Assembly (NCBI RefSeq): GCF_900100495.1
Contig: NZ_FNCT01000022.1
Span: 19,308 to 83,307 of the forward strand
Reading direction: 5' to 3'
DNA: 64,000 nt
From: Pseudomonas benzenivorans
GTDB lineage: Bacteria; Pseudomonadota; Gammaproteobacteria; Pseudomonadales; Pseudomonadaceae
Shown here: in pieces, positions 51,464-62,034 of the stretch
Position numbering within the stretch: position 1 is the stretch's first letter
Layout of the letters: every line of letters begins with the position of its first letter
Position numbers and translations under genes: made by a program
Notes under the pieces: model-generated
Database searches by the model: none
Told to the model about the DNA's origin: nothing
The model's input: only the letters and a program-made list of their open reading frames with translations

Positions 51464-52501
51464 TCAGGTCCCCGGTGACGACTCGGGATGCATCAGCGCT
51501 CGGTACTGTCCCGGCGTGGTGCCGGTCCATTTCTTGAACGCCTTGTAGAAGGCACTGCTGTCGGCGAAGCCCAGCTCCAATGCCAGCTCGCTGAAGTTGC
51601 CCGAACCGCTGTCCAGCCGGGCGATCGCCAGATCGCGCCGCACCTGGTCCTTGAGCCCCTGGTAGGACTGGCCCTCCAGCGCCAGCTTGCGCCGCAGGGT
51701 CGAGGGCGCCATGAAGAAGTGGCTGGCAAGCGCCTCGAAATCCGGCCAGCGCCCGGCCCTGAGGCTGCGCAGGTAGGCCTTGATCCGCGCGGCATGGCTC
51801 TGCGGATCGCGGTACTTGACCAGGATGTTGGCCGGCGCCCCGGCGAGGAAGCGCCTGAGCTCGCGTTCGCTGCGGCGCAGCGGTTGCTCCAGGCACTCGG
51901 CATTGAACAACAGGCGACTGCGCGGCCGGGCGAAGCGCAGGTTGCTGCTGAACATCACCCGGTAATCCTCGAGATAGTCCGGCGCCTGGCAACGCAGTTC
52001 GACCGCGAGGATCGGGATGCGCCGCCCCGCCAGCCAGCAGGCCAGGCCGTGCACCAGCATCCACAGGGTGAAACAGCCGAAGGCACGGCAGGCCTGTCCC
52101 GCGGGCTCGTCGATGACGATCGCGGCCAGCCCGCCCTGGCGCTCCAGGCGCGGCGTCAGGTCGTCGAATACCAGGCCGAGAAAGCTCAGGGCGCTGTCCA
52201 GGGCCGCGCCCAGGGTCGGTTCGCGCAACGCGCTGCGGGCCATGAAGGCGAAGCTGCCGGACTTCATCCGCCGCGGGTTCATGCCAAAGAACTCGTCGTC
52301 CATCGCCTTGGCCAACGCCAGCCACAGCCGCCCGTAGGCCGGCGCGGAAACCCGCGCATAGGGTCTGTTCAGAAGCTCCGGGGCGATCCCGGCCTGGGCC
52401 AGCAGCGTGTCACAGTCATGGCCCCGGGCGCGCCACTCCTGCAGCGCCTCGCCGACCAGCCTGGCGGAGATGGTGCCTTTTTCGACCGCGCTGTCGGTCA
52501 T
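51464..52501 (-). CDS. AraC-family transcriptional regulator (OruR/arabinose-binding-type N-terminus)
   Basis: 345 aa. N-terminal ligand-binding domain of the Arabinose_bd/OruR type (SARLVGEALQEWRARGHDCD, LNRPYARVSAPAYGRLWLAL), C-terminal double HTH about residues 240-340: FEALASHFFMAPSTLRRKLA and ALELGFADSSAFYKAFKKWT. It sits between the AMP-ligase and the SDR on the same strand and probably controls this catabolic operon. Effector unknown. Start ATG at 52501. Confidence 0.88.
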   Translation of the reverse strand: MTDSAVEKGTISARLVGEALQEWRARGHDCDTLLAQAGIAPELLNRPYARVSAPAYGRLWLALAKAMDDEFFGMNPRRMKSGSFAFMARSALREPTLGAALDSALSFLGLVFDDLTPRLERQGGLAAIVIDEPAGQACRAFGCFTLWMLVHGLACWLAGRRIPILAVELRCQAPDYLEDYRVMFSSNLRFARPRSRLLFNAECLEQPLRRSERELRRFLAGAPANILVKYRDPQSHAARIKAYLRSLRAGRWPDFEALASHFFMAPSTLRRKLALEGQSYQGLKDQVRRDLAIARLDSGSGNFSELALELGFADSSAFYKAFKKWTGTTPGQYRALMHPESSPGT

Positions 52502-52630
52502 GCCAATGCCGCTCCTCGCTGAACCCGCGCACAAGCGGCAGTATGCCCGACGCCTTGCGCAGGGTGGATGGCGCCTTTCACAGCCATCCTGGGCGTAGAT
52601 TGCCACCCGTACAGGCACGCGTTTGTTCTC

Positions 52631-52708
52631 GTAGGAGCGGGCCATGCCCGCGAGGTTTCCGAGTCGACGGGCTCGCGGGCATGGGACTGGGCGTCGCCCC
52701 CGCTCCTG
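52631..52708. repeat. REP pair, GTAGGAGCGGGCCATGCCCGCGA type
   Basis: Forward unit from 52631, inverted unit ending near 52708, same organisation as 34129-34206. It lies between the AMP-ligase stop and the AraC start. Confidence 0.85.
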
Positions 52709-52752
52709 CATCTGCGCGAGCGCAGGCGCTACCGGTATTGCTGGGCAATGCA

Positions 52753-54432
<1,680 letters not shown>

Positions 54433-54525
54433 GGGCTTTCCCTTGTTGTGCTTGTAATGGGATCGACGCCGAACCGCTGACTCCGCGCCGCATCCAACAG
54501 CCTTGGCGGCGCACAGCGCAATTAC

Positions 54526-54563
54526 GTTGACGTTAACGTAAAGCAAGCATTTTCGGCTGTCCA
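54526..54563 (-). promoter_or_regulatory. AMP-ligase promoter with LiuR-type operator
   Basis: Minus strand: TGGACA (complement of 54558-54563), 17 nt, TACGTT (complement of 54535-54540). The palindrome at 54526-54543 (GTTGACGTTAACGTAAAG) shares 16 of 18 bases with the perfect one before liuR and covers the -10. The remaining part of the 384-bp gap (54564-54816) shows no further signal I can name. Confidence 0.7.
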
Positions 54564-54816
54564 GTACCGCGAAGGTCGAATAGCGCGCGGCAAGTGCCTG
54601 GCTCAGCGCTGGACACGAGGCGCTGCGCCGGCCCGCAGTCCGGACGAAACCAGGGCATGCACTGGCGCTCGATCCGCACGCCTCGATTGGCTCCACAACC
54701 GGCGGCCGGCGTCCAACTTTCGACCGGCTCTCTGTCGATTTCGCCCGTGGCCAGACGACCAAGGAAAGCGCGCACGCCGTTTAGCGCGAAATCCACAGAG
54801 CGAGGAACCGCAGACC

Positions 54817-55470
54817 ATGAAACTCTACGCCCACCCCTTTTCTTCCTACTGCCAGAAGGTCCTGATCGCCCTGTACGAGAACGCCACCCCGTTCGAGTGG
54901 CGCCTGCTCGTCCCGGACGCTCAGCAGGTGGCGGCGGAGTTCGAGATGCTGTGGCCGCTCAAGCGCTTTCCCGTGCTGGTGGACGACGGCCGCACGGTGG
55001 CGGAGGCAAGCATCATCATCGAGTACCTCGACCTCCACCACCCCGGGCCGGTGCGCTTGATTCCCGCGGATGCACACGCCGCCCTCGAGGTGCGCTTCAT
55101 GGACCGTTTCTTCGACAACTATGTCTCCACCCCGCTGCAGAAGATCGTCGTCGACAGCTTGCGTCCGGCGTCGCAGCGCGACCAATATGGCGTCGACGAG
55201 GCGCGTACGATGCTCGAAACCGCCTACCGTTGGCTCGACCAGACAATGAGCGGACGCGTGTGGGCGACGGGCGACAGCTTCAGCCTCGCCGACTGCGCAG
55301 CCGCGCCGGCGCTGTTCTATGCCGACTGGGCTCACCCGGTCGACACGGCACTCGAGAACGTCCATGCCTATCGGCGGCGCCTGCTGGCACGCCCCTCCTT
55401 CGCCCGCGCGGTGGACGAGGCGCGGCCCTACCGCTCGCTGTTCCCGCTGGGTGCACCCGAACGGGATTGA
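54817..55470 (+). CDS. Glutathione S-transferase family protein
   Basis: 217 aa. Thioredoxin-fold N-terminal domain (MKLYAHPFSSYCQKVLIALY, RFPVLVDDG, AEASIIIEYLDLHHPGPV) and an all-helical C-terminal domain (WATGDSFSLADCAAAPALFY, the N-capping box Ser-x-x-Asp). The active-site Ser/Cys is in SSYCQKV. It shares an intergenic region with the AMP-ligase on one side and liuR on the other. Substrate unknown. Confidence 0.9.
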   Translation: MKLYAHPFSSYCQKVLIALYENATPFEWRLLVPDAQQVAAEFEMLWPLKRFPVLVDDGRTVAEASIIIEYLDLHHPGPVRLIPADAHAALEVRFMDRFFDNYVSTPLQKIVVDSLRPASQRDQYGVDEARTMLETAYRWLDQTMSGRVWATGDSFSLADCAAAPALFYADWAHPVDTALENVHAYRRRLLARPSFARAVDEARPYRSLFPLGAPERD

Positions 55471-55631
55471 TCCTGATGCGCCGCCAAAAGCCGTTGCCAA
55501 ATCAAACGGCCAAGTTTCGGCTACCAGACTGTAGATGAAGGGTTAAGTTTTCCATGCAACTAACTGCTAAATAAGGCTTTTCTGCAGTTGAACGAGAAAT
55601 AGCCTGAACTCGGCAGGCGTGTCTGCGGTGG

Positions 55632-55669
55632 TTGACTCAATACATTTCCTGCTTTACGTTAACGTAAAG
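55632..55669 (+). promoter_or_regulatory. liuR-liuABCDE promoter with perfect LiuR-type palindrome
   Basis: TTGACT (55632-55637), 17 nt, TACGTT (55655-55660) form the promoter. The 18-bp perfect palindrome CTTTACGTTAACGTAAAG (55652-55669) overlaps the -10. It is 24 bp before the liuR start, consistent with autoregulation. Confidence 0.8.
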
Positions 55670-55692
55670 GTAAATCAACGAGACGACGCCCC

Positions 55693-56091
55693 ATGGCAGC
55701 GACCTACAGCATCTCCGACCTGGCCCGCGAGCTGGACATCACCACCCGCGCCATCCGCTTCTACGAGGAGCAAGGCATGCTCGCCCCCGAGCGGCGCGGC
55801 CAGGAGCGCATCTACAGCGCCAAGGACAAGGTCGCGCTGAAGCTGATCCTGCGCGGCAAGCGCATCGGCTTCTCGCTGGCCGAGTGCAAGGAGCTGATCG
55901 AGCTGTACGACCCCAGCCACGGCAATCGCAAGCAGCTGGAGACCTTCATGCAGAAGATCTCCGAGCGCCGCGCCCAGCTGCAGCAGCAGTTGCTGGACAT
56001 CCAGCAGATGCAGCTGGAGCTGGATACCGCCGAGGAGCGCTGCCTCAACGCTTTGGCTGAAACCGATAAGAAACAAGGCGTTAGCGCCTAA
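55693..56091 (+). CDS. liuR: LiuR, MerR-family regulator of branched-chain acyl-CoA catabolism
   Basis: 132-aa MerR-type protein. HTH YSISDLARELDITTRAIRFY at residues 5-24, then YEEQGMLAPERRGQERIYSA, and a coiled-coil C-terminus (RRAQLQQQLLDIQQMQLELD). No cysteine cluster for metals, as expected for LiuR, which responds to branched-chain CoA intermediates. It is the first gene of the liu cluster, 30 bp before liuA. Confidence 0.93.
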   Translation: MAATYSISDLARELDITTRAIRFYEEQGMLAPERRGQERIYSAKDKVALKLILRGKRIGFSLAECKELIELYDPSHGNRKQLETFMQKISERRAQLQQQLLDIQQMQLELDTAEERCLNALAETDKKQGVSA

Positions 56092-56120
56092 TCCCAAGAA
56101 CAACCATGACAGGTGGAACC

Positions 56121-57284
56121 ATGAGCTATCCGTCCCTCAACTTCGCCCTCGGCGAAACCATCGACATGCTGCGCGAGCAGGTCCAGGCCTTCGTCGCCGC
56201 CGAGCTGGCGCCGCGCGCCGCCGCCATCGACCACGACAACCTGTTCCCCGCCGACATGTGGAAGAAGTTCGGCGACATGGGCCTGCTCGGCGTCACCGTG
56301 TCCGAGGAGTACGGCGGTGCCGGCCTCGGCTACCTGGCCCATGTGGTGGCGATCGAGGAGATCAGCCGCGCTTCGGCTTCGGTCGGCCTGTCCTACGGCG
56401 CCCACTCCAACCTCTGCGTCAACCAGATCAACCGCAACGGCAGCGCCGCACAGAAGGCCAAGTACCTGCCCAAGCTGATCAGCGGCGAGCACATCGGCGC
56501 CCTGGCCATGAGCGAGCCGAATGCCGGCTCCGACGTGGTGTCGATGAAGCTACGTGCCGAGCGCCGCGGCGACCGCTTCGTCCTCAACGGCAGCAAGACC
56601 TGGATCACCAACGGTCCGGATGCCAACACCTACGTGATCTACGCCAAGACCGACCTGGACAAGGGCGCCCACGGCATCACCGCCTTCATCGTCGAGCGCG
56701 ACTGGAAGGGTTTCTCCCGCGGCAACAAGTTCGACAAGCTGGGCATGCGCGGCTCCAACACCTGCGAGCTGTTCTTCGATGACGTCGAGGTGCCGGAAGA
56801 GAACATCCTCGGCGTGGAAAACGGCGGCGTGAAGGTGCTGATGAGCGGCCTCGACTACGAGCGCGTGGTGCTTGCCGGCGGCCCGATCGGCATCATGCAG
56901 GCCTGCCTGGACGTGGTGCTGCCCTACATCCACGACCGCAAGCAGTTCGGCCAGAGCATCGGCGAGTTCCAGCTGATCCAGGGCAAGGTCGCCGACATGT
57001 ACACCCAGCTCAACGCCAGCCGCGCCTACCTGTATGCGGTGGCCCAGGCCTGCGACCGTGGCGAGACCAACCGCAAGGACGCCGCCGGGGTGATCCTCTA
57101 CAGCGCCGAGCGCGCCACGCAGATGGCCCTGGAGGCGATCCAGATCCTCGGCGGCAACGGCTACATCAACGAGTTCCCCACCGGCCGCCTGCTGCGCGAC
57201 GCCAAGCTCTACGAGATCGGTGCCGGCACCAGCGAGATCAGGCGCATGCTGATCGGCCGCGAGCTGTTCAACGAGACGCGCTAA
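56121..57284 (+). CDS. liuA: Isovaleryl-CoA dehydrogenase
   Basis: 387-aa FAD enzyme oxidising isovaleryl-CoA to 3-methylcrotonyl-CoA in leucine breakdown. ALAMSEPNAGSDVVSMKLRA, GSKTWITNGPDANTYVIYAK, and GLDYERVVLAGGPIGIMQA, which holds the catalytic Glu at the position specific to isovaleryl-CoA dehydrogenases; the C-terminus has ILGGNGYINEFPTGRLLRDA. Start at 56121 with AGGTGGA before it; an ATG 15 bp upstream is less likely. Electrons go to ETF. Confidence 0.95.
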   Translation: MSYPSLNFALGETIDMLREQVQAFVAAELAPRAAAIDHDNLFPADMWKKFGDMGLLGVTVSEEYGGAGLGYLAHVVAIEEISRASASVGLSYGAHSNLCVNQINRNGSAAQKAKYLPKLISGEHIGALAMSEPNAGSDVVSMKLRAERRGDRFVLNGSKTWITNGPDANTYVIYAKTDLDKGAHGITAFIVERDWKGFSRGNKFDKLGMRGSNTCELFFDDVEVPEENILGVENGGVKVLMSGLDYERVVLAGGPIGIMQACLDVVLPYIHDRKQFGQSIGEFQLIQGKVADMYTQLNASRAYLYAVAQACDRGETNRKDAAGVILYSAERATQMALEAIQILGGNGYINEFPTGRLLRDAKLYEIGAGTSEIRRMLIGRELFNETR

Positions 57285-57292
57285 ACATCCCT

Positions 57293-57390
57293 TCTCCCTC
57301 CGGGAGAAGGTGCCCGAAGGGCGGATGAGGGGGCGCGACCATCAAAGGCTCCCCCCTCACCCCAGCCCTCTCCCTCAGGGAGAGGGGGCA
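57293..57390. repeat. REP pair, CTCTCCC/GGGAGAG type, between liuA and liuB
   Basis: CTTCTCCCTCCGGGAGAAGG (57293-57312) and CCTCACCCCAGCCCTCTCCC ... AGGGAGAGGGGG (57355-57388) fill the 124-bp gap inside the operon. Confidence 0.75.
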
Positions 57391-57408
57391 ACAGCATACG
57401 AGGCATCC

Positions 57409-59016
57409 ATGACCATCCTGCATACCCAGATCAACAGCCGTTCCCCGGAGTTCGCCGCCAACAGCGCGGCCATGCTGACCCAGGTCAACGAGTTGCGCGC
57501 CCTGCTCGCCCGCATCCATGAGGGCGGCGGCGAGAAGGCCCAGCATCGGCATACCTCGCGCGGCAAGCTGCTGCCGCGCGAGCGGATCAACCGTCTGCTC
57601 GACCTCGCCTCGCCGTTCCTCGAGATCGGCCAGTTGGCCGCCCACGAGGTGTACGGCGAAGAAGTGCCGGCCGCCGGGGTGGTCGCCGGCATCGGTCGGG
57701 TCGAAGGCGTCGAATGCATGATCGTGGCCAACGACGCCACGGTGAAAGGCGGCAGCTACTACCCGCTGACCGTGAAGAAGCACCTGCGCGCCCAGGCCAT
57801 CGCCCAGCAGAACCGTCTGCCGTGCATCTACCTGGTCGATTCCGGCGGCGCCAACCTGCCGCGCCAGGACGAGGTGTTCCCCGACCGCGAGCACTTCGGG
57901 CGGATCTTCTTCAACCAGGCCAACATGTCCGCCATGGGCATCCCGCAGATCGCCGTGGTCATGGGCTCCTGCACGGCCGGCGGGGCCTATGTGCCGGCGA
58001 TGGCCGACGAGGCGATCATGGTGCGCAACCAGGCCACCATCTTCCTCGCCGGTCCGCCGCTGGTGAAGGCCGCCACCGGCGAGGTGGTCAGCGCCGAGGA
58101 GCTCGGCGGCGCCGATGTGCACTGCAAGACCTCGGGGGTGGCCGACCACTACGCCGCCGACGACGAACACGCCCTGGCCCTGGCCCGGCGCAGCATCGCC
58201 AACCTCAACTGGCGCAAGCGCGGCGTGCTGAACAACCGCGAACCCGTCGCCCCGCTGTACGATGCCGAGGAGCTCTATGGGGTGATCCCGGCCGATGCCA
58301 AGCAGCCGTTCGATGTGCGCGAGGTGATCGCCCGCGTCGTCGACGGCTCGGTCTTCGATGAATTCAAGGCGCTGTTCGGCGCCACCCTGGTCTGCGGCTT
58401 CGCCCATATCCACGGCTACCCGGTGGCGATCCTGGCGAATAACGGGATCCTGTTCGCCGAATCGGCGCAGAAAGGCGCGCACTTCATCGAACTGGCCTGC
58501 CAGCGCGGCATCCCCCTGCTGTTCCTGCAGAACATCACCGGCTTTATGGTCGGGCAGAAGTACGAGGCCGGCGGCATCGCCAAGCACGGCGCCAAGCTGG
58601 TCAACGCGGTGGCCTGCGCCAAGGTGCCGAAGTTCACCGTGATCATCGGCGGCAGCTTCGGCGCCGGCAACTACGGCATGTGCGGCCGCGCCTACGACCC
58701 GCGCTTTCTGTGGATGTGGCCGAACGCGCGGATCGGCGTGATGGGTGCCGAACAGGCCGCCGGCGTCCTGGTGCAGGTCAAGCACGAACAGGCCGCGCGC
58801 GCCGGCCACGACTTCTCCGCCGAAGAGGAGGCCAAACTGAAGCAGCCGATCCTCGAACAGTACGAACGCCAGGGCCACCCCTACTACTCCAGCGCCCGGC
58901 TGTGGGACGACGGCGTCATCGACCCGGCGCAGACCCGCGAGGTGCTCGGCCTGGCGCTGTCCGCCAGCCTCAATGCGCCGATCGAGCCGAGCACCTTCGG
59001 CGTGTTCCGTATGTGA
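57409..59016 (+). CDS. liuB: 3-methylcrotonyl-CoA carboxylase, beta (carboxyltransferase) subunit
   Basis: 535-aa carboxyltransferase that moves CO2 from biotin (on LiuD) to 3-methylcrotonyl-CoA. Paired crotonase-fold halves: VANDATVKGGSYYPLTVKKH, YLVDSGGANLPRQDEVFPDR, GSCTAGGAYVPAMADEAIMV and IIGGSFGAGNYGMCGRAYDP. Length is typical for MccB/LiuB. The start ATG at 57409 has GAGG 6 bp upstream, just past the REP pair. Confidence 0.95.
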   Translation: MTILHTQINSRSPEFAANSAAMLTQVNELRALLARIHEGGGEKAQHRHTSRGKLLPRERINRLLDLASPFLEIGQLAAHEVYGEEVPAAGVVAGIGRVEGVECMIVANDATVKGGSYYPLTVKKHLRAQAIAQQNRLPCIYLVDSGGANLPRQDEVFPDREHFGRIFFNQANMSAMGIPQIAVVMGSCTAGGAYVPAMADEAIMVRNQATIFLAGPPLVKAATGEVVSAEELGGADVHCKTSGVADHYAADDEHALALARRSIANLNWRKRGVLNNREPVAPLYDAEELYGVIPADAKQPFDVREVIARVVDGSVFDEFKALFGATLVCGFAHIHGYPVAILANNGILFAESAQKGAHFIELACQRGIPLLFLQNITGFMVGQKYEAGGIAKHGAKLVNAVACAKVPKFTVIIGGSFGAGNYGMCGRAYDPRFLWMWPNARIGVMGAEQAAGVLVQVKHEQAARAGHDFSAEEEAKLKQPILEQYERQGHPYYSSARLWDDGVIDPAQTREVLGLALSASLNAPIEPSTFGVFRM

Positions 59017-59028
59017 TGCCGGAATACC

Positions 59029-59085
59029 GTAGGGTGCGCCGTGCGCACCGCTTTTCAACGCAATGGTGCGCACAGCGCACCCTAC
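59029..59085. repeat. REP pair, GTAGGGTGCGC type, between liuB and liuC
   Basis: Perfectly opposed 21-bp units 59029-59049 and 59065-59085. The right unit ends only 10 bp before the liuC start, so it can mask the ribosome site. Confidence 0.85.
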
Positions 59086-59095
59086 GAAGATGACC

Positions 59096-59896
59096 ATGAC
59101 CGACTTCAGCACCATCCAACTGGAACAAGACCCACGCGGCTTCGCCACCCTCTGGCTCGACCGCACCGACAAGAACAACGCCTTCAACGCCGCGATGATC
59201 CGCGAGCTGATCCTCGCTCTGGATGAGATCGAGGCCGACAAGAGCCTGCGTTTCCTGCTCCTGCGCGGGCGCGGCAAGCACTTCTCCGCCGGTGCCGACC
59301 TGGCCTGGATGCAGCAATCGGCGGCGCTGGACTACAACGCCAATCTGAATGACGCCCGTGAACTGGCCGAGTTGATGTACAACCTGCACCACCTGAAGAT
59401 CCCCACCCTGGCCGTGGTCCAGGGCGCGGCCTTCGGCGGCGCGCTGGGCCTGGTCAGCTGCTGCGACATGGCCATCGGCGCCACGGACGCGCAGTTCTGC
59501 CTGTCCGAGGTGCGCATCGGCCTGGCCCCGGCGGTGATCAGCCCCTTCGTCGTGCAGGCCATCGGCGAACGGGCGGCACGCCGCTACGCCCTGACCGCCG
59601 AACGCTTCGACGGCGAACGCGCCCGCGAGCTGGGGCTATTGGCCGAGTGTTACCCGCCCGCCGAACTGGACGCCCAGGTCGAGGCCTGGGTCGCCAACCT
59701 GCTGCTCAACAGCCCGCAGGCCATGCAGGCGAGCAAGGACCTGCTCAAGGAAGTCGCTAGCGGTGCGCTCACCCCGGCGCTGCGCCGCTATACCGAGAAC
59801 GCCATCGCCCGCATCCGCGTCAGCGCCGAGGGCCAGGAGGGTCTGCGTGCCTTCCTCGACAAACGCAAGCCAAGCTGGCAGGAGCCCCAAGCATGA
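59096..59896 (+). CDS. liuC: 3-methylglutaconyl-CoA hydratase
   Basis: 266-aa crotonase-family enzyme converting 3-methylglutaconyl-CoA to HMG-CoA. Oxyanion-hole segments GRGKHFSAGADLAWMQQSAA and VQGAAFGGALGLVSCCDMAI; glutamate in LSEVRIGLAPAVISPFVV. Start is ATG 59096 or the in-frame ATG 59090; the only ribosome-site candidate is a weak GAAGA next to the REP. Its stop overlaps the start of a 30-codon open frame. Confidence 0.93.
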   Translation: MTDFSTIQLEQDPRGFATLWLDRTDKNNAFNAAMIRELILALDEIEADKSLRFLLLRGRGKHFSAGADLAWMQQSAALDYNANLNDARELAELMYNLHHLKIPTLAVVQGAAFGGALGLVSCCDMAIGATDAQFCLSEVRIGLAPAVISPFVVQAIGERAARRYALTAERFDGERARELGLLAECYPPAELDAQVEAWVANLLLNSPQAMQASKDLLKEVASGALTPALRRYTENAIARIRVSAEGQEGLRAFLDKRKPSWQEPQA

Positions 59897-59985
59897 TCAC
59901 CGCCCTCGCACTACTGGTCTTGGAAACCCCACGCGGCCACATGCTCGATAAACGTCTATCCCTCCGGCAGGAGCAACAAGCATGA
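59893..59985 (+). CDS. Possible 30-aa microprotein bridging liuC and liuD
   Basis: An open frame starts with ATGA overlapping the liuC stop (59893-59896) and ends with TGA overlapping the liuD start (59982-59985). The product begins MITALALLVLETPRGHM and ends in a basic, Gln-rich helix-like tail. It would make translation continuous from liuC to liuD. No family is recognised; it may be only a coupling device. Confidence 0.4.
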   Translation: MITALALLVLETPRGHMLDKRLSLRQEQQA

Positions 59986-61937
59986 GCCATACGCACATCG
60001 ACACCCTGCTGATCGCCAACCGCGGCGAGATCGCCTGCCGGGTGATGCGCACCGCCAAGGCCATGGGCCTGACCACCGTGGCCGTGCATAGCGCCATCGA
60101 CCGCGACGCCCGGCATGTGCGCGAGGCGGACATCGCCATCGACCTGGGCGGCGCCAAGCCGGCCGACAGCTACCTGCGCATCGATGCGCTGATCGCCGCG
60201 GCCAAGGCCAGCGGCGCCCAGGCCATCCACCCGGGCTACGGCTTCCTCTCGGAAAACGCCGGCTTCGCCCGCGCCATCGAGGACGCCGGGCTGATCTTCC
60301 TTGGCCCGCCCGCCAGCGCCATCGACGCCATGGGCAGCAAGTCGGCGGCCAAGGCGCTGATGGAAGCCGCCGGCGTGCCGCTGGTGCCCGGCTACCACGG
60401 CGAGGCCCAGGACCTGGAGACCTTCCGCGTCGCCGCCGAACTGATCGGCTACCCGGTACTGCTCAAGGCCGCCGCCGGCGGTGGCGGCAAGGGCATGAAG
60501 GTGGTCGAACGCGAGGCCGAACTGGCCGAGGCCCTGGCCAGCGCCCAGCGCGAGGCGCAATCGTCGTTCGGCGACGCGCGCATGCTGGTGGAGAAATACG
60601 TGCTCAAGCCGCGCCATGTGGAGATCCAGGTGTTCGCCGACCGCCACGGCCACTGCCTGTATCTGAACGAACGCGACTGCTCGATCCAGCGCCGCCACCA
60701 GAAGGTAGTCGAGGAAGCGCCGGCCCCGGGCCTGCCCCCCGAGCGGCGCCGCGCCATGGGCGAGGCGGCGGTCAAGGCGGCCCAGGCCATCGGCTATGTC
60801 GGCGCCGGCACCGTGGAATTCCTGCTGGACGAGCGCGGCGACTTCTTCTTCATGGAGATGAATACAAGACTGCAGGTGGAGCACCCGGTCACCGAGGCGA
60901 TCACCGGCCTCGACCTGGTCGCCTGGCAGATCCGCGTGGCCCGTGGCGAGGCGCTGCCCATCACGCAGGAGCAGGTGCCGCTGCGCGGCCACGCCATCGA
61001 GGTACGCCTGTATGCCGAAGACCCGGACAACGACTTCCTGCCCTCCACCGGCACTCTCGCCCTGTACCGCGAGGCCAGCGCCGGGCCGGGCCGCCGGGTC
61101 GACAGCGGCGTGGCCGAGAATGACGAGGTGTCGCCGTTCTACGACCCGATGCTCGGCAAGCTGATCGCCTGGGGCGACAACCGTGAGGAGGCGCGCCTGC
61201 GCCTGCTGGCCATGCTCAACGAGACCGCGGTCGGCGGGGTCAGGACCAACCTGGCGTTCCTCCGCCGCGTATTGGCCCATCCGGCCTTCGCTGCCGCTGA
61301 ACTGGATACCGGCTTCATCCCGCGCTACCAGCAGCAACTGCTGCCGGCGGCCGGCGAGCTGCCCGGCGAATTCTGGCAACTGGCCGCCGAGGCCCTGGTG
61401 CAAAGCGAACCATTGCGGCGCAAGCACGAGGACTATCACTCGCCCTGGAGCGCCACCCAGGGCTGGCGTGCCGGCCTGCCGAGCGAGATCGACCTGCACC
61501 TGGCCTGCAACGGCGAAAGCCAGGTGGTGCGCCTGCGCCACGACGCAGCAGCCCGCGCGCAGCTTGACGGCGAACGCCTGCGAGTCGAGCGCGACGGCCT
61601 GCGCCGCCAGCATCTGGCGATCCGCCGCGGCGAGACCCTGTATCTCGAGTACCAGGGCGAGCTGCACGCGGTCAGCCGGGTCGACCCGATTGCCGAAGCC
61701 GAGGCCAGCCACGCCCACCACGGTGGCCTGACCGCGCCGATGAACGGCGCCATCGTCCGCGTACTGGTCGAGGCCGGCCAGCAGGTCGAGGCCGGTACCG
61801 CCCTGGTGGTGCTGGAGGCGATGAAGATGGAACACAGCATCCGCGCGCCGCACGCCGGCACGGTCAAGGCGCTGTATTGCGGCGAAGGCGAGATGGTCGG
61901 CGAAGGCGCCGTGCTGGTGGAGCTGGAAGAGGCCTGA
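59982..61937 (+). CDS. liuD: 3-methylcrotonyl-CoA carboxylase, alpha (biotin) subunit
   Basis: 651-aa biotin-dependent carboxylase. Biotin carboxylase domain at residues 5-450: LLIANRGEIACRVMRTAKAM, AIHPGYGFLSENAGFARAIE, KAAAGGGGKGMKVVE (ATP loop), MEMNTRLQVEHPVTEAITG. A carrier domain at the end has biotin Lys615 in VVLEAMKMEHSI. A ribosome site CAGGAG is 12 bp upstream, inside the small frame between liuC and liuD. It works with LiuB as an alpha6beta6-type holoenzyme. Confidence 0.95.
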   Translation: MSHTHIDTLLIANRGEIACRVMRTAKAMGLTTVAVHSAIDRDARHVREADIAIDLGGAKPADSYLRIDALIAAAKASGAQAIHPGYGFLSENAGFARAIEDAGLIFLGPPASAIDAMGSKSAAKALMEAAGVPLVPGYHGEAQDLETFRVAAELIGYPVLLKAAAGGGGKGMKVVEREAELAEALASAQREAQSSFGDARMLVEKYVLKPRHVEIQVFADRHGHCLYLNERDCSIQRRHQKVVEEAPAPGLPPERRRAMGEAAVKAAQAIGYVGAGTVEFLLDERGDFFFMEMNTRLQVEHPVTEAITGLDLVAWQIRVARGEALPITQEQVPLRGHAIEVRLYAEDPDNDFLPSTGTLALYREASAGPGRRVDSGVAENDEVSPFYDPMLGKLIAWGDNREEARLRLLAMLNETAVGGVRTNLAFLRRVLAHPAFAAAELDTGFIPRYQQQLLPAAGELPGEFWQLAAEALVQSEPLRRKHEDYHSPWSATQGWRAGLPSEIDLHLACNGESQVVRLRHDAAARAQLDGERLRVERDGLRRQHLAIRRGETLYLEYQGELHAVSRVDPIAEAEASHAHHGGLTAPMNGAIVRVLVEAGQQVEAGTALVVLEAMKMEHSIRAPHAGTVKALYCGEGEMVGEGAVLVELEEA

Positions 61938-61984
61938 CCGCGATGTTCGGTGCGATCATGACATTCTGCGCACCGCGCTAAATC

Positions 61985-62005
61985 GTAGGGTGCGCTGTGC
62001 GCACC
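61985..62005. repeat. REP unit, GTAGGGTGCGC type, between liuD and liuE
   Basis: GTAGGGTGCGCTGTGCGCAC..., a single 21-bp unit 30 bp before the liuE start. Confidence 0.8.
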
Positions 62006-62034
62006 ATTGCCCCCAAATGCCTAGGAGATGCCAA

